From: Elusimicrobiota bacterium | GTDB lineage: Bacteria; Elusimicrobiota; Elusimicrobia; Elusimicrobiales; UBA9959 | Reading direction: 5' to 3' | Assembly: GCA_009773155.1 (NCBI GenBank) | Contig: WOVA01000004.1 | Location: 1 to 64,000, forward strand | DNA: 64,000 bases | Notes under the pieces: model-generated | What the model was told of the DNA's origin: nothing | What the model saw: the letters and a program-made list of their open reading frames with translations, nothing else | The model's database searches: none | Translations under genes and position numbers: made by a program | Part shown: piece after piece, positions 10,091-16,750 of the stretch | How the letters are laid out: each line of letters starts with the position of its first letter | Position numbering within the stretch: position 1 is the stretch's first letter

Positions 10091-10531
10091 TTAGCCCGGA
10101 GCACCCGGAGAGGTGTTACAGCCAAACAGGCGCACACCGGCGGCGCGGGCGGCCCTTTTCAGGTCTTTGTCCAGCGTGGCCAGCGGTAAACCTTCGCGCA
10201 AGGCCAGTTCCAGGTAGGCCGCGTCGTAAGCTGTAAGACGGTATTTTTCGGCGAGATCGAGAATTTCGTGGGCCGCGCTTTTCTCCGGGTTTTCAACCAC
10301 CGCCACCAATTTACTAACCTTGTTCCAGAACGTGGCGGCCGTGGCCTGATCCATAAGCTTTTTCCTGCGTGCCGCGGCAAGAACATTGATGACCTCATAC
10401 ATCCAGATGGGAGGAACTATCGGCGCGGCTCCCTGTCCGACCGCCGCCAGGACCGATTCGCTGAATCTGGTCTGCTGGCCCTCAAAACACCAGGACAGCG
10501 TAACCGAGGCGTCTAATATGAGCCGTTTCAT
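10091..10531 (-). CDS. vapC: VapC-like PIN-domain toxin
   Basis: A 146-residue PIN-domain ribonuclease. The acidic metal-binding residues are visible: D7 (RLILDAS), E46 (WMYEVINVL), D103 (AYDAAYLELA) and D121 (TLDKDL). VapC toxins cleave tRNA or rRNA and are held inactive by a cognate antitoxin. The start overlaps the stop of the upstream Phd/VapB-like gene by 4 nt. The last ~12 residues (CNTSPGAPG) look unrelated to the family and may be acquired read-through sequence. Confidence 0.93.
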   Translation of the reverse strand: MKRLILDASVTLSWCFEGQQTRFSESVLAAVGQGAAPIVPPIWMYEVINVLAAARRKKLMDQATAATFWNKVSKLVAVVENPEKSAAHEILDLAEKYRLTAYDAAYLELALREGLPLATLDKDLKRAARAAGVRLFGCNTSPGAPG

Positions 10532-10761
10532 GCCCGCCCCTCATTAATAAGGTTTCGCAGGGATGATGCCCCGAGCCGGACACCACGCCGGTTCCTGCGG
10601 ATTGCGGCGACCAGATCTTCCCTGCTCTCCGCGTTCTCGGCAGTTATAATGCGCGCGACAACGACCCCCCGCTTTGTGATGCCGATAATTTCGCCTTTCC
10701 TGGCTCGCTCCACCAGCGCGGAAAGATGTTGTTTCGCCTCAAAAAGTCCGATAGTCGTCAT
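10528..10761 (-). CDS. vapB: Phd/YefM-like (VapB) antitoxin
   Basis: A 77-residue antitoxin with the Phd/YefM N-terminal DNA-binding fold: TTIGLFEAKQHLSALVERAR, then GEIIGITKRGVVVARI. The flexible C-terminus would wrap the PIN toxin encoded immediately downstream. A good ribosome-binding site (ACGGAGG) precedes the ATG. Repeat D2 ends 16 nt upstream, so the antitoxin is the first gene of a D-bounded cassette. Autorepression is typical of the family. Confidence 0.92.
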   Translation of the reverse strand: MTTIGLFEAKQHLSALVERARKGEIIGITKRGVVVARIITAENAESREDLVAAIRRNRRGVRLGASSLRNLINEGRA

Positions 10762-10776
10762 AGAGCCTCCGTATTA

Positions 10777-10875
10777 GGGGACGGTTCTTAATATCTTAAT
10801 AACCGGGCAAAAGCGGGCCAGGACGGCTTTTAATCCGTCTTTTTTACCGTTAATCTGGCCGCTGTCAGGTTTCAT
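10777..10875 (-). repeat. Repeat D2 (~99 bp)
   Basis: Full-length D copy in the same orientation as the others, starting GGGGACGGTTCTTAATAT and ending in the conserved CAGGTTTCAT. It lies between the HEPN and VapBC modules. Its MKPD frame is not continuous with a gene here. Confidence 0.92.
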
Positions 10876-10934
10876 ATTGCGAATAACGCGAACGAGAGCG
10901 CGAATTAGATGAACAGAATTCCATCCCCGCGGGC

Positions 10935-11317
10935 TTAACCTTTTGCCTCCAGGTACGTTTTTGCTTCGCTTAAAAATTCCTTCGCGTTTTGTAGCGCCTG
11001 TCTGGTTCTACTCTCATTTATTTCCGGCAACGGCTCATAATCACACATTCTTGCCTTAATTCAAAAATATCGCGCAACACCTTCTGGAATTTTTTATCAA
11101 AAACGCCGCTTTTGATAAACTCCCTGCCGAAATTGGAGATAACGCCTTTATGCGAAGAAAAAGACAGGCCCCTGGTAAGCAGCAACGCTTCCGCAACGTA
11201 AAACATGGCATAATATGCCCTGGAAACGGCAATCCGGCATAACCCCGCCCCAATAAGCATATCAGCGGCTTTTATATCCTCTTGCGCTTTTTCAATCAGG
11301 CCGCTTATCTCATCCAT
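10935..11317 (-). pseudogene. HEPN-domain protein with frameshift
   Basis: The intact frame from 11317 gives 99 residues (MDEISGLIEKAQEDIKAADM..., SRAYYAMFYVAEALLLTRG), typical of HEPN proteins, and ends prematurely at 11018 after ELRQEC. In another frame the family's usual tail continues (DYEPLPEINESRTRQALQNA, then KEFLSEAKTYLEAKG) to a stop at 10935. A run TGTGTG at the junction suggests a 2-nt insertion (extra TG). HEPN partners of MNT antitoxins are RNase-like toxins, so the break may have disarmed it. It overlaps the upstream MNT gene by 13 nt. Alternatives are reversible slippage or a sequencing error. Confidence 0.85.
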
Positions 11318-11658
11318 AAATTTACTCCTTCCCTGCGTACGTTAAGCAGCAACGGGGTCTGCCTGGTGTGGTACTCTTCTTTTTTTCTGATAATAAACGC
11401 AATCAGAAGAGCATAGTCATATTCCTCCTCAATCCTGTAAACCAGTCTGGAGACTTTGTCAAATTCCTCGCTCCGGTTTGTATAGTCGTTTAATACCACC
11501 ATGACGTCTATATCCGAATCCCGCGTGGCGTCACCGCGTGCTTTTGAGCCGTAAAGGATAACGCTGTCTAAATTGGCGCCGTAAAGGTTTCTTAAACCTG
11601 TTATCAGCCTGGTAAGCGCCTCTTTTTCCCTGACCGTAAGATGATTATTTCCATTCAT
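11305..11658 (-). CDS. MNT-type nucleotidyltransferase antitoxin
   Basis: A 117-residue minimal nucleotidyltransferase. The catalytic signature LYGSKARGDATRDSDIDVMV is clear, with GS and the paired Asp residues. In known HEPN/MNT toxin-antitoxin pairs (for example SO_3166/SO_3165 of Shewanella) the MNT protein neutralises, or AMPylates, the HEPN toxin. Here the HEPN partner follows with a 13-nt overlap but is frameshifted. Repeat D3 lies 13 nt upstream of the start. Confidence 0.9.
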   Translation of the reverse strand: MNGNNHLTVREKEALTRLITGLRNLYGANLDSVILYGSKARGDATRDSDIDVMVVLNDYTNRSEEFDKVSRLVYRIEEEYDYALLIAFIIRKKEEYHTRQTPLLLNVRREGVNLWMR

Positions 11659-11671
11659 ACAAATTCATCCA

Positions 11672-11770
11672 GGGGACGGTTCTTAATGTCCCGATAACCG
11701 GGCAAAAGCGGGCCAGGACGGCTTTTAATCCGCCTTTTTTACCGTTAATCTGGCCGCTATCAGGTTTCAT
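11672..11770 (-). repeat. Repeat D3 (~99 bp)
   Basis: Full-length D copy (GGGGACGGTTCTTAATGT ... CAGGTTTCAT). Inverted arms GGCCAG at 11711-11716 and CTGGCC at 11750-11755. It separates the second HicBA module from the MNT/HEPN module. Confidence 0.92.
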
Positions 11771-11786
11771 ATCTTCAAACCCGGAT

Positions 11787-12020
11787 TTATTTATTCAGCA
11801 ACTCAAAAAACTTTTCTCTGCTCATTTGCGCTTTTCTTAAGATATCTCTGAGCGTGCCTCTTGGGATATCCCTGTTTCTCGGCACAACAACAAGCCTGAT
11901 ACCATCAGGTGTTGCTTTATGTAAGGACAAATGACTGCCTTTTTGTCTTGTCTCCATAAATCCATCTGACTTCAAAATCTTAATCAGCCTCTCGTCGCTG
12001 ATAATCGGCAGTTTCGGCAT
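11787..12020 (-). CDS. hicA: HicA-type toxin (second copy)
   Basis: A 77-residue HicA family protein: ISDERLIKILKSDGF, then RQKGSHLSLHK with the catalytic His, and RGTLRDILRKAQMSREKFFE at the C-terminus. It is clearly diverged from the HicA at 9506-9736, so the two were probably acquired separately rather than duplicated in place. It starts 3 nt after the stop of its HicB. Confidence 0.93.
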   Translation of the reverse strand: MPKLPIISDERLIKILKSDGFMETRQKGSHLSLHKATPDGIRLVVVPRNRDIPRGTLRDILRKAQMSREKFFELLNK

Positions 12021-12023
12021 TCT

Positions 12024-12293
12024 CTAAACCCCTGTTATTTGCGTAGTTATCTGCGCCACATATCTTTCAGATGCAGTCACGCTTTTATTTTCTTCAAACC
12101 CGGCTTCTTCCATGATATCGGGCAGAATACCCAAATCTTTTGCGCTTTCCAGATACAGATGGACCGCTTCCGTCAGATTCTTTTGCGCTTCTTCTATTGA
12201 ACTGCCGCAGCTTGCCACTTCAAATTCCGGGCAAAATGCCGAATATTCTTTTCCCTCTTTTCTAAAAATTGCGGTAAAAGCCAGAACTTTCAT
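12024..12293 (-). CDS. hicB: HicB-type antitoxin (second copy)
   Basis: An 89-residue HicB family antitoxin: TAIFRKEGKEYSAFCPEFEV, then SSIEEAQKNLTEAVHLYLES. The C-terminal ~25 residues carry no recognisable DNA-binding motif. It is the first gene of its module. The 156 nt upstream, up to repeat D4, hold a GGGGACGTTG half-arm of the E type but no other gene. Confidence 0.92.
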   Translation of the reverse strand: MKVLAFTAIFRKEGKEYSAFCPEFEVASCGSSIEEAQKNLTEAVHLYLESAKDLGILPDIMEEAGFEENKSVTASERYVAQITTQITGV

Positions 12294-12398
12294 ATCTTAC
12301 ACCTTCCTTTAAATATCCCCATTGGGTATTTTTCAGCCGCCTGCTGGAGGAATACCGCCTTGCTTTTTCGGCGTCAACCAGCAATTTAAGGGGATTAA

Positions 12399-12420
12399 GG
12401 GGACGTTGCTTAGTTTCTTG
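12399..12420. repeat. Single arm of an E-type repeat
   Basis: GGGGACGTTGCTTAGTTTCT closely matches the arms of the hairpin at 63124-63253 (GGGGACGTTGTTTAGTTCTT). No matching second arm is visible nearby, so this is a truncated copy. It lies in the spacer between HicB and repeat D4. Confidence 0.6.
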
Positions 12421-12449
12421 GTTATTTTGCCTAATCGCTTCGCTAGATG

Positions 12450-12548
12450 GGGGACGGTTCTTAATATCCCGACAACAGGGCAAAAGCGGGCCGGGACGGT
12501 TTTTAATCCGCCTTTTTCGTTATTGCGCTGGACGCTATCAGGTTTCAT
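12450..12548 (-). repeat. Repeat D4 (~99 bp)
   Basis: D copy with several differences from D1-D3 (GACAACAGGG, GTTATTGCGCTGGACGC) but the same ends and orientation. It lies between the AbiEii-like nucleotidyltransferase and the HicBA module. The frame reads MKPDSVQRNNEKGGLKTV. Confidence 0.88.
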
Positions 12549-12579
12549 ATTACCTTGAATCTTCCGCAAAAGGCGCCTT

Positions 12580-13104
12580 TTACAACTTCAAAGCTTTTTT
12601 CATCGCCGCGGGGAGCAGCCTGGACAGGCTCTTTTTAACCTCCAGCAGCCTCATTATATCAGCCAGATCCTTCTGCCTTTTACTGGGCCGCCTTGTCGCG
12701 TCCGAATACGCCCATACTTTCCCGCGGAACACATCGTCAATCCCCGCCACCGGCAATTTATAGCCTAATACCTTTCTGACTTTAGCCGGCCTGACGAACT
12801 CCTGGTATCTTTCATCCCGCTGTATCTGAATTCTGACGTCGGACGACGCCGAAAACACGTTCACGCTATGCTCAAATACCTCAACCTTAAATCTTTTGGA
12901 CAAAATACCGGTTAAAGCGTCCAGCTTCTCCGAAGCTACCACGACATCCAGGTCCAGACTGACCAGCGGCTCCGCGTAAACATTTACGGCCAAACCGCCT
13001 ATAACGCAAAACCCCGTTTTTTCGCGCTTCAAGACATCGAAAAACTGTTGTAAAAAATCAGATTTGCTGTTGGTGACCCTGTTTACGAATTCCCTTTCAG
13101 TCAT
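12580..13104 (-). CDS. AbiEii-like nucleotidyltransferase
   Basis: A 174-residue protein of the nucleotidyltransferase superfamily. GFCVIGGLAVNVYAEPLVSL is followed by DLDVVV, giving the GG...DxD catalytic pattern seen in AbiEii and related toxin or antitoxin nucleotidyltransferases. The later IDDVFRGKVWAYSD...RRPSKRQKDLADIMRLLE segment is typical of the C-terminal helical part (KRQKDLADI). No obvious partner is adjacent. Repeat D5 ends 8 nt upstream of the start and a GAGG ribosome-binding site lies between. Confidence 0.85.
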   Translation of the reverse strand: MTEREFVNRVTNSKSDFLQQFFDVLKREKTGFCVIGGLAVNVYAEPLVSLDLDVVVASEKLDALTGILSKRFKVEVFEHSVNVFSASSDVRIQIQRDERYQEFVRPAKVRKVLGYKLPVAGIDDVFRGKVWAYSDATRRPSKRQKDLADIMRLLEVKKSLSRLLPAAMKKALKL

Positions 13105-13111
13105 AAAGCCT

Positions 13112-13190
13112 CATTATTCCCGGGGAAACCGGCCAAAGCGGATTTTAATCCGCCTTTTTCGTTATTGCGTTGGCCGCTGTCGGGTTTCAT
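13112..13190 (-). repeat. Repeat D5 (shortened, diverged)
   Basis: A shorter D copy of about 79 bp that keeps the GGCCAAAGCGGATTTTAATC segment and the terminal CGGGTTTCAT but lacks part of the GGGGACGGTT side. The stop of the upstream nucleotidyltransferase gene (13187) falls inside it, so that protein's last codon comes from the repeat. Confidence 0.8.
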
Positions 13191-13693
13191 AATCGCGGAT
13201 TACACCGGCTCCGCACGCCAGTGTCCCCTTTTTTTACCAGCAGGAGTTTTTCCAGGTCCGCTTCGTCTATTTTCCTGCCGGCGGCGCGCTTTGACGCTAT
13301 CAAATCCTCCAATCCGACGACATAAATCTTCTCTCTGCCGTAATATACCGCGTTCCTGTTCTTCCACGCCTGCTTAAAACCGCAGCCGGAAATATCGGTG
13401 ATAATATCGATTCTCACGGGCTCATACCCCAGCTGGATAATATTGCCTTTTTTCAAAAAATCATCCTCCGTTAAATCCAGGCCGCCCAGGCCGAATTCCT
13501 CAAGCGCCTTTTTCAGCCTCCTTGCGTTCCCCGCGCTTACTTCTATGAAAATGTCTATATCTTTCGTGTACCGCGGCGTAATATAAACGGCCACCGCATA
13601 CGCGCCAACCACGCAGTAGCGCACTTTATTTCTGTTGAACAATCCTAACAACTCTTCGAAATCTTTCTCTATCCTCATGTCTGATTTTGCCAT
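13187..13693 (-). CDS. Nucleotidyltransferase (AbiEii/DUF6036-like)
   Basis: A 168-residue protein with VRYCVVGAYAVAVYITPRYT followed by KDIDIFIE, the GxxA...D-D nucleotidyltransferase core. AGNARRLKKALEEFG and LEDLIASKRAAGRKIDEADL follow, as in proteins annotated as nucleotidyltransferases of toxin-antitoxin type. The C-terminal ~15 residues (KKGDTGVRSRCNPRL) look foreign and end within repeat D5, suggesting the original end was replaced when D5 arrived. It overlaps the small upstream gene by 68 nt. Confidence 0.85.
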   Translation of the reverse strand: MAKSDMRIEKDFEELLGLFNRNKVRYCVVGAYAVAVYITPRYTKDIDIFIEVSAGNARRLKKALEEFGLGGLDLTEDDFLKKGNIIQLGYEPVRIDIITDISGCGFKQAWKNRNAVYYGREKIYVVGLEDLIASKRAAGRKIDEADLEKLLLVKKGDTGVRSRCNPRL

Positions 13694-13823
13694 GGTATTC
13701 CTCCCTGCAGATCTGGACTATCTCCAGCCTTTCCTCCGGAGTCATGGCCAGGTAATATCTGGCGTTAAACCGCTCCGCTTCTTCAAATGATTTCGCTCTG
13801 TTTATCCAGATTCCGTTCCTCAT
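13626..13823 (-). CDS. Small partner of the nucleotidyltransferase
   Basis: A 65-residue basic protein (WINRAKSFEEAERFNARYYL, MTPEERLEIVQICREEYHG). The MTPEERLEIVQ-LR-EY pattern is seen in small proteins encoded just before DUF6036-type nucleotidyltransferases, so it is probably the partner in a two-gene toxin-antitoxin-like unit. The long overlap (68 nt) with the next gene supports coupling. Which member is the toxin cannot be told from sequence. Confidence 0.75.
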   Translation of the reverse strand: MRNGIWINRAKSFEEAERFNARYYLAMTPEERLEIVQICREEYHGKIRHEDRERFRRVVRIVQQK

Positions 13824-13841
13824 AAATACTCCTCAGGGGAA

Positions 13842-13864
13842 GGGGACATTGTTTATTTCTTAAC
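13842..13864. repeat. Single arm of an E-type repeat
   Basis: GGGGACATTGTTTATTTCTT resembles the E arms and overlaps the stop of the HEAT-repeat gene (the TAA lies inside it). No second arm was found nearby. Confidence 0.5.
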
Positions 13865-14569
13865 TCCCAGATTTTTAAGATACTGGTTCGCAATTGTTTC
13901 CGTGTCCTTATCTTTCGCCATTTTTTCAATGTGCGGCAGCACCCTGGTCTTGTCCCAGCCGAAGCCGTTGTACAGTGAAACCAGCGCCTGCCGTTTGATA
14001 TGGAGATCCGCGTCGTCCAGGGCTTTCACAAAGACGCCAAAAACCCCGTCCGTCGGATAGTTCGTCAGAGAATCGGCCGCCTGAAGCCTTACTCCCGGTT
14101 TTTCCTTTTCATCCTGGAATCTTTCAATTAAAACCGGCACGACTGATTCGTCTTTTGCGTATCCCAGCGCCCTGACCGCCGCGTTTCTGGAATCCTCGCC
14201 GGCATCGGTCTGCGCTATATTCACAATTTCCATGGTTGAAGTTCTGTCCTGCCGTTTTCCAAGGGCTTCAATTATTCTGGTTTTGACATAGGGATTTTTC
14301 TCTTTTTTGAATTCCGCCATCAACGCTTTTTTCGCGTCCCGCTCCCCTGATTTTCCAAGGTCGGAAATCGCTTCAACCCGCTTCGCCGGATTTTTGTCAT
14401 TCAACCGGCTTACTTTCTCCTTTACATTTATTTCCTCACCATAAGACAAAACCACAAACGCCAGCGACAAAGGGACGGCTCTCAATATCCCGATAACCGG
14501 GCAAAAGCGGGCCGGGACGGCTTTTAATCCGCCTTTTTTACCGTTAATCTGGCCGCTGTCGGGTTTCAT
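13853..14569 (-). CDS. Secreted HEAT-repeat protein with repeat-derived N-terminus
   Basis: A 238-residue protein. Residues 1-34 (MKPDSGQINGKKGGLKAV...) are read from repeat D6. A short hydrophobic stretch SLAFVVLSYG then looks like the core of a signal peptide. From about residue 50 it consists of HEAT-like helical repeats: KRVEAISDLGKSG, VKTRIIEALGKRQD, RNAAVRALGYAKDE, VRLQAADSLTNYPT and IKRQALVSLYNGFG. Such repeats bind other proteins. No other start codon upstream of the hydrophobic segment is convincing, so the repeat appears to provide the translation start. The partner is unknown. Confidence 0.8.
   Translation of the reverse strand: MKPDSGQINGKKGGLKAVPARFCPVIGILRAVPLSLAFVVLSYGEEINVKEKVSRLNDKNPAKRVEAISDLGKSGERDAKKALMAEFKKEKNPYVKTRIIEALGKRQDRTSTMEIVNIAQTDAGEDSRNAAVRALGYAKDESVVPVLIERFQDEKEKPGVRLQAADSLTNYPTDGVFGVFVKALDDADLHIKRQALVSLYNGFGWDKTRVLPHIEKMAKDKDTETIANQYLKNLGVKK
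14472..14569 (-). repeat. Repeat D6 (~98 bp), encodes start of the HEAT gene
   Basis: D copy (GGGACGGCTCTCAATATC ... CGGGTTTCAT) fused in frame to the HEAT-repeat gene. It ends 1 nt before the stop of the upstream aspartic protease gene. It contains CCCGATAACCGGG, a small hairpin also seen in D3. Confidence 0.9.
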
Positions 14570-14570
14570 A

Positions 14571-14939
14571 TTACAACCGCTTTAATGGTATAGCCGGCAT
14601 ACGTTTGAGAGTCTGTTTTACAGGGTCAACTAAAATACCCACTGATTCCAGGGCGGTAACTCCTAATATCGGCCCGGCGTCGTCAGGACCGAATATAATC
14701 CGGCCGGCGGTAATTTCACCCATGAATTCAATCACTCCAAGCCCGAATTTATATTCAACCTTGTTTCCATTTGCCAGCTCATAAACCCTTTTTCCGGCGG
14801 GGGTTATTCCGATTTTTTTCAATTCCGCCGCCGGCGCTAAACAATCAGTAGCTCCCGCATCAACCAGGAAATCCGCTTCATATTGTTTTTTTGCTCTTTC
14901 GTTTGTTTTCAAACTTACAGTCACATGAGTTAATCCCAT
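14571..14939 (-). CDS. Retropepsin-like (clan AA) aspartic protease
   Basis: A 122-residue protein starting MGLTHVTVSLKTNERAKKQY. The start at 14939 is chosen for the AAGGAGG ribosome-binding site 7 nt upstream; the open frame continues farther but without family similarity. EADFLVDAGATDCLAPAAEL holds the D-(A/T)-G-A catalytic motif of single-domain retropepsin-like proteases, which act as homodimers. A second family segment, GPILGVTALESVGILVDP, follows. Such small proteases often accompany toxin-antitoxin-like or mobile loci; the substrate is unknown. An A+T-rich promoter region lies at about 15005-15050. Confidence 0.85.
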   Translation of the reverse strand: MGLTHVTVSLKTNERAKKQYEADFLVDAGATDCLAPAAELKKIGITPAGKRVYELANGNKVEYKFGLGVIEFMGEITAGRIIFGPDDAGPILGVTALESVGILVDPVKQTLKRMPAIPLKRL

Positions 14940-15419
14940 GAAATGCCTCCTTAAAAAGCACAACTGCCTTGCCCCGCGCACTTCAAAAGATCTGCAGCGC
15001 GGCAAAGCGCGATAATTATCATAATAATATAATATTTCGCTTTTGTTTCGCGCGCGAAACCCGCTTTTTCGGCAATTTCCGGTCTTTCCATAAAATCCGC
15101 CCGCCAATAAAAAAACCGCCCGCCGGCTCCGGAACCCGAAGACAGGCGAACGGCCTAAAATCAGCGGCAAAAGGCGCGACGCCCTTTCCCGCTATCCGGT
15201 CTTCGGCAGCCAGGCAGTCCGTCTTCGCGGACCCTAAGCTTTGCGCCGCCGGCTTTAGCCGGCTTTGCTATTATCGGACACTACAAAACAACACCGCACC
15301 CGCACACCACCAAGCCGCCTAAGCGAGGCGCTACACTATACCGCGGATATATTATAGTAGATAAACGGCTGTTGTCAAGACCCAACAGGCCTTAGGCCTT
15401 GACGCCGCAACCCGGGCCA
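14940..15419. other. Intergenic spacer without a convincing gene
   Basis: About 480 bp between the aspartic protease and the ATPase. It includes an A+T-rich stretch (15010-15045, ATAATTATCATAATAATATA) that probably holds the protease promoter, and a G+C hairpin GCCGGCTTTAGCCGGC near 15250. The open frames here have no family features. Confidence 0.6.
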
Positions 15420-16628
15420 CTACAACGGATCAGGCGCGAACCCAAGTAAAAACAGGGGTTTTTTTATTCCGGCGTCGTCGGATGAGTGGCTCAATATAAG
15501 TTTTGACTCCGCACGGTATCCCTTAAACTGGCTTCGCCCTTTCCCCTTTCCGCCTACTTCCACCACAAATTCTTTTCCCTCTTCTTCAACCAGAAAATCC
15601 GGGGTTTTTTCGCCGCGGGTGGACTTGAGGTAATGGATCGTGCCGCAACGCATCTTTAGAGCCTGTGCCACAAAGTCTTCGCGAAGTCCGCCCACCGCGT
15701 CCTCATAGCCACGGTAGAGCAGGCGAAAAGGCACGCACATAAGCACCTTCGGCTCCCGCAGGACATTAGTGCCGGCGGGGGGCACCGGGTTCAACACAAA
15801 GGACTTCTCCAGCAGGCGCACATATTGCTCCGCCTTGTATTTAGTGACGCCTATATTGCGCGATATCGTGGAATAGTTGATGTCTTCCGGCGCGGACCTG
15901 CCAGCGAACCTTACCAGCTTTCTGATGGAGTCGATCTCATCACTGCGCAACCCGGACGCGCCCGGGATGTCGCGGGTTATGATCTTTTCCAGGATGTTTT
16001 CCAGCGCCGGCAGCACGGCGGGTTCCTCCAGGGAAAAAGGCAAAAGCCCGCCCTGAAGATATTCGTCGAAAAGGTAGGCCTGTTTCATATGTCCGGGCGT
16101 CCACGCCCCCCGCGCGATATCGCCAAGTTTGAGCGGGTCCGTTAAAACAGATTCCCGGAAATAGAGGTATTCCCTGAAAGAGAAAGGATAAAGATAGCGC
16201 AATCTCACCCGGCGCGACAGATCCTGCGCGGATTCAAAAAGGGAAAGCGCCACGGAACTGGTAAAGATGACGCGCAGATCAAGAAAATCGAAAATACGTT
16301 TAAGCGCGGATTCATAACCCCTGAAGAAGTGTATTTCGTCAAGAAGCAGCGTTTTAACGCCGTATTTTTCCGCCAGCGTCTTTGCCAGCGCGAACAGATC
16401 CGCGCCGGGGAAAGTGTCAAGCGATAAATAAAAAAAATCGGCCCCTGCGAGAGCGAACTGCCTGAGAAGCACTGTTTTCCCCGCACCGCGCGGCCCGACT
16501 ATGCCCGTAAATGTCCTGCCTTTTGCGTTAATGATTACTTCATGGAGATGACGGCGCCTGCTGAAACGCCTCGCTTCGTTTTTAGCGAGTTTATCCAGTT
16601 CGAACAGCTTTGCCAAATCCATGTCCAT
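15420..16628 (-). CDS. AAA ATPase with DUF4143-type C-terminal domain
   Basis: A 402-residue protein. The N-terminal P-loop domain has Walker A GPRGAGKT (about 45-52) and Walker B TLLLDEIHFF, then VIFTSSVALSLF and the YPFSFREYL segment typical of AAA_14/DUF4143 ATPases. A winged-helix-like region (DINYSTISRNIGVTKYKAEQ) follows. The C-terminal TPDFLVEEEGKEFVVEVGGK resembles the PD-(D/E)xK-like core found at the end of this family. These are common, poorly understood ATPases, sometimes linked with mobile or defence genes. It is transcribed alone from a promoter at 16669-16697 that is flanked by inverted repeats. Confidence 0.88.
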   Translation of the reverse strand: MDMDLAKLFELDKLAKNEARRFSRRRHLHEVIINAKGRTFTGIVGPRGAGKTVLLRQFALAGADFFYLSLDTFPGADLFALAKTLAEKYGVKTLLLDEIHFFRGYESALKRIFDFLDLRVIFTSSVALSLFESAQDLSRRVRLRYLYPFSFREYLYFRESVLTDPLKLGDIARGAWTPGHMKQAYLFDEYLQGGLLPFSLEEPAVLPALENILEKIITRDIPGASGLRSDEIDSIRKLVRFAGRSAPEDINYSTISRNIGVTKYKAEQYVRLLEKSFVLNPVPPAGTNVLREPKVLMCVPFRLLYRGYEDAVGGLREDFVAQALKMRCGTIHYLKSTRGEKTPDFLVEEEGKEFVVEVGGKGKGRSQFKGYRAESKLILSHSSDDAGIKKPLFLLGFAPDPL

Positions 16629-16668
16629 CAGGCGTTTCTCTTTTTAAGTTTGCTCATGTTTTGAAGTT

Positions 16669-16720
16669 AATGTATAACAAACCCGACATTTTGTCAAGTG
16701 ATTCAACAAATTGCTATACA
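16669..16720 (-). promoter_or_regulatory. Sigma-70-like promoter and putative operator of the ATPase gene
   Basis: On the minus strand TTGACA (16697-16692) is followed by a 17-bp spacer and TACATT, overlapping TATACA (16676-16669 region), 41 nt upstream of the ATPase start. The flanks form an inverted repeat, TGTATAGCAA/TTGTTATACA (16711-16720 and 16671-16680, 9 of 10 matching), which looks like a repressor site. Confidence 0.55.
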
Positions 16721-16750
16721 TTTTAGTGAAACAGCAGCTTAAACAGGGAG

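Noticed and set aside
9352..14569. D repeats as classical integron attC sites
   Set aside because: I could not find the conserved GTTRRRY/RYYYAAC core pair in the copies, and there is no integrase in the window. The resemblance is in organisation only.
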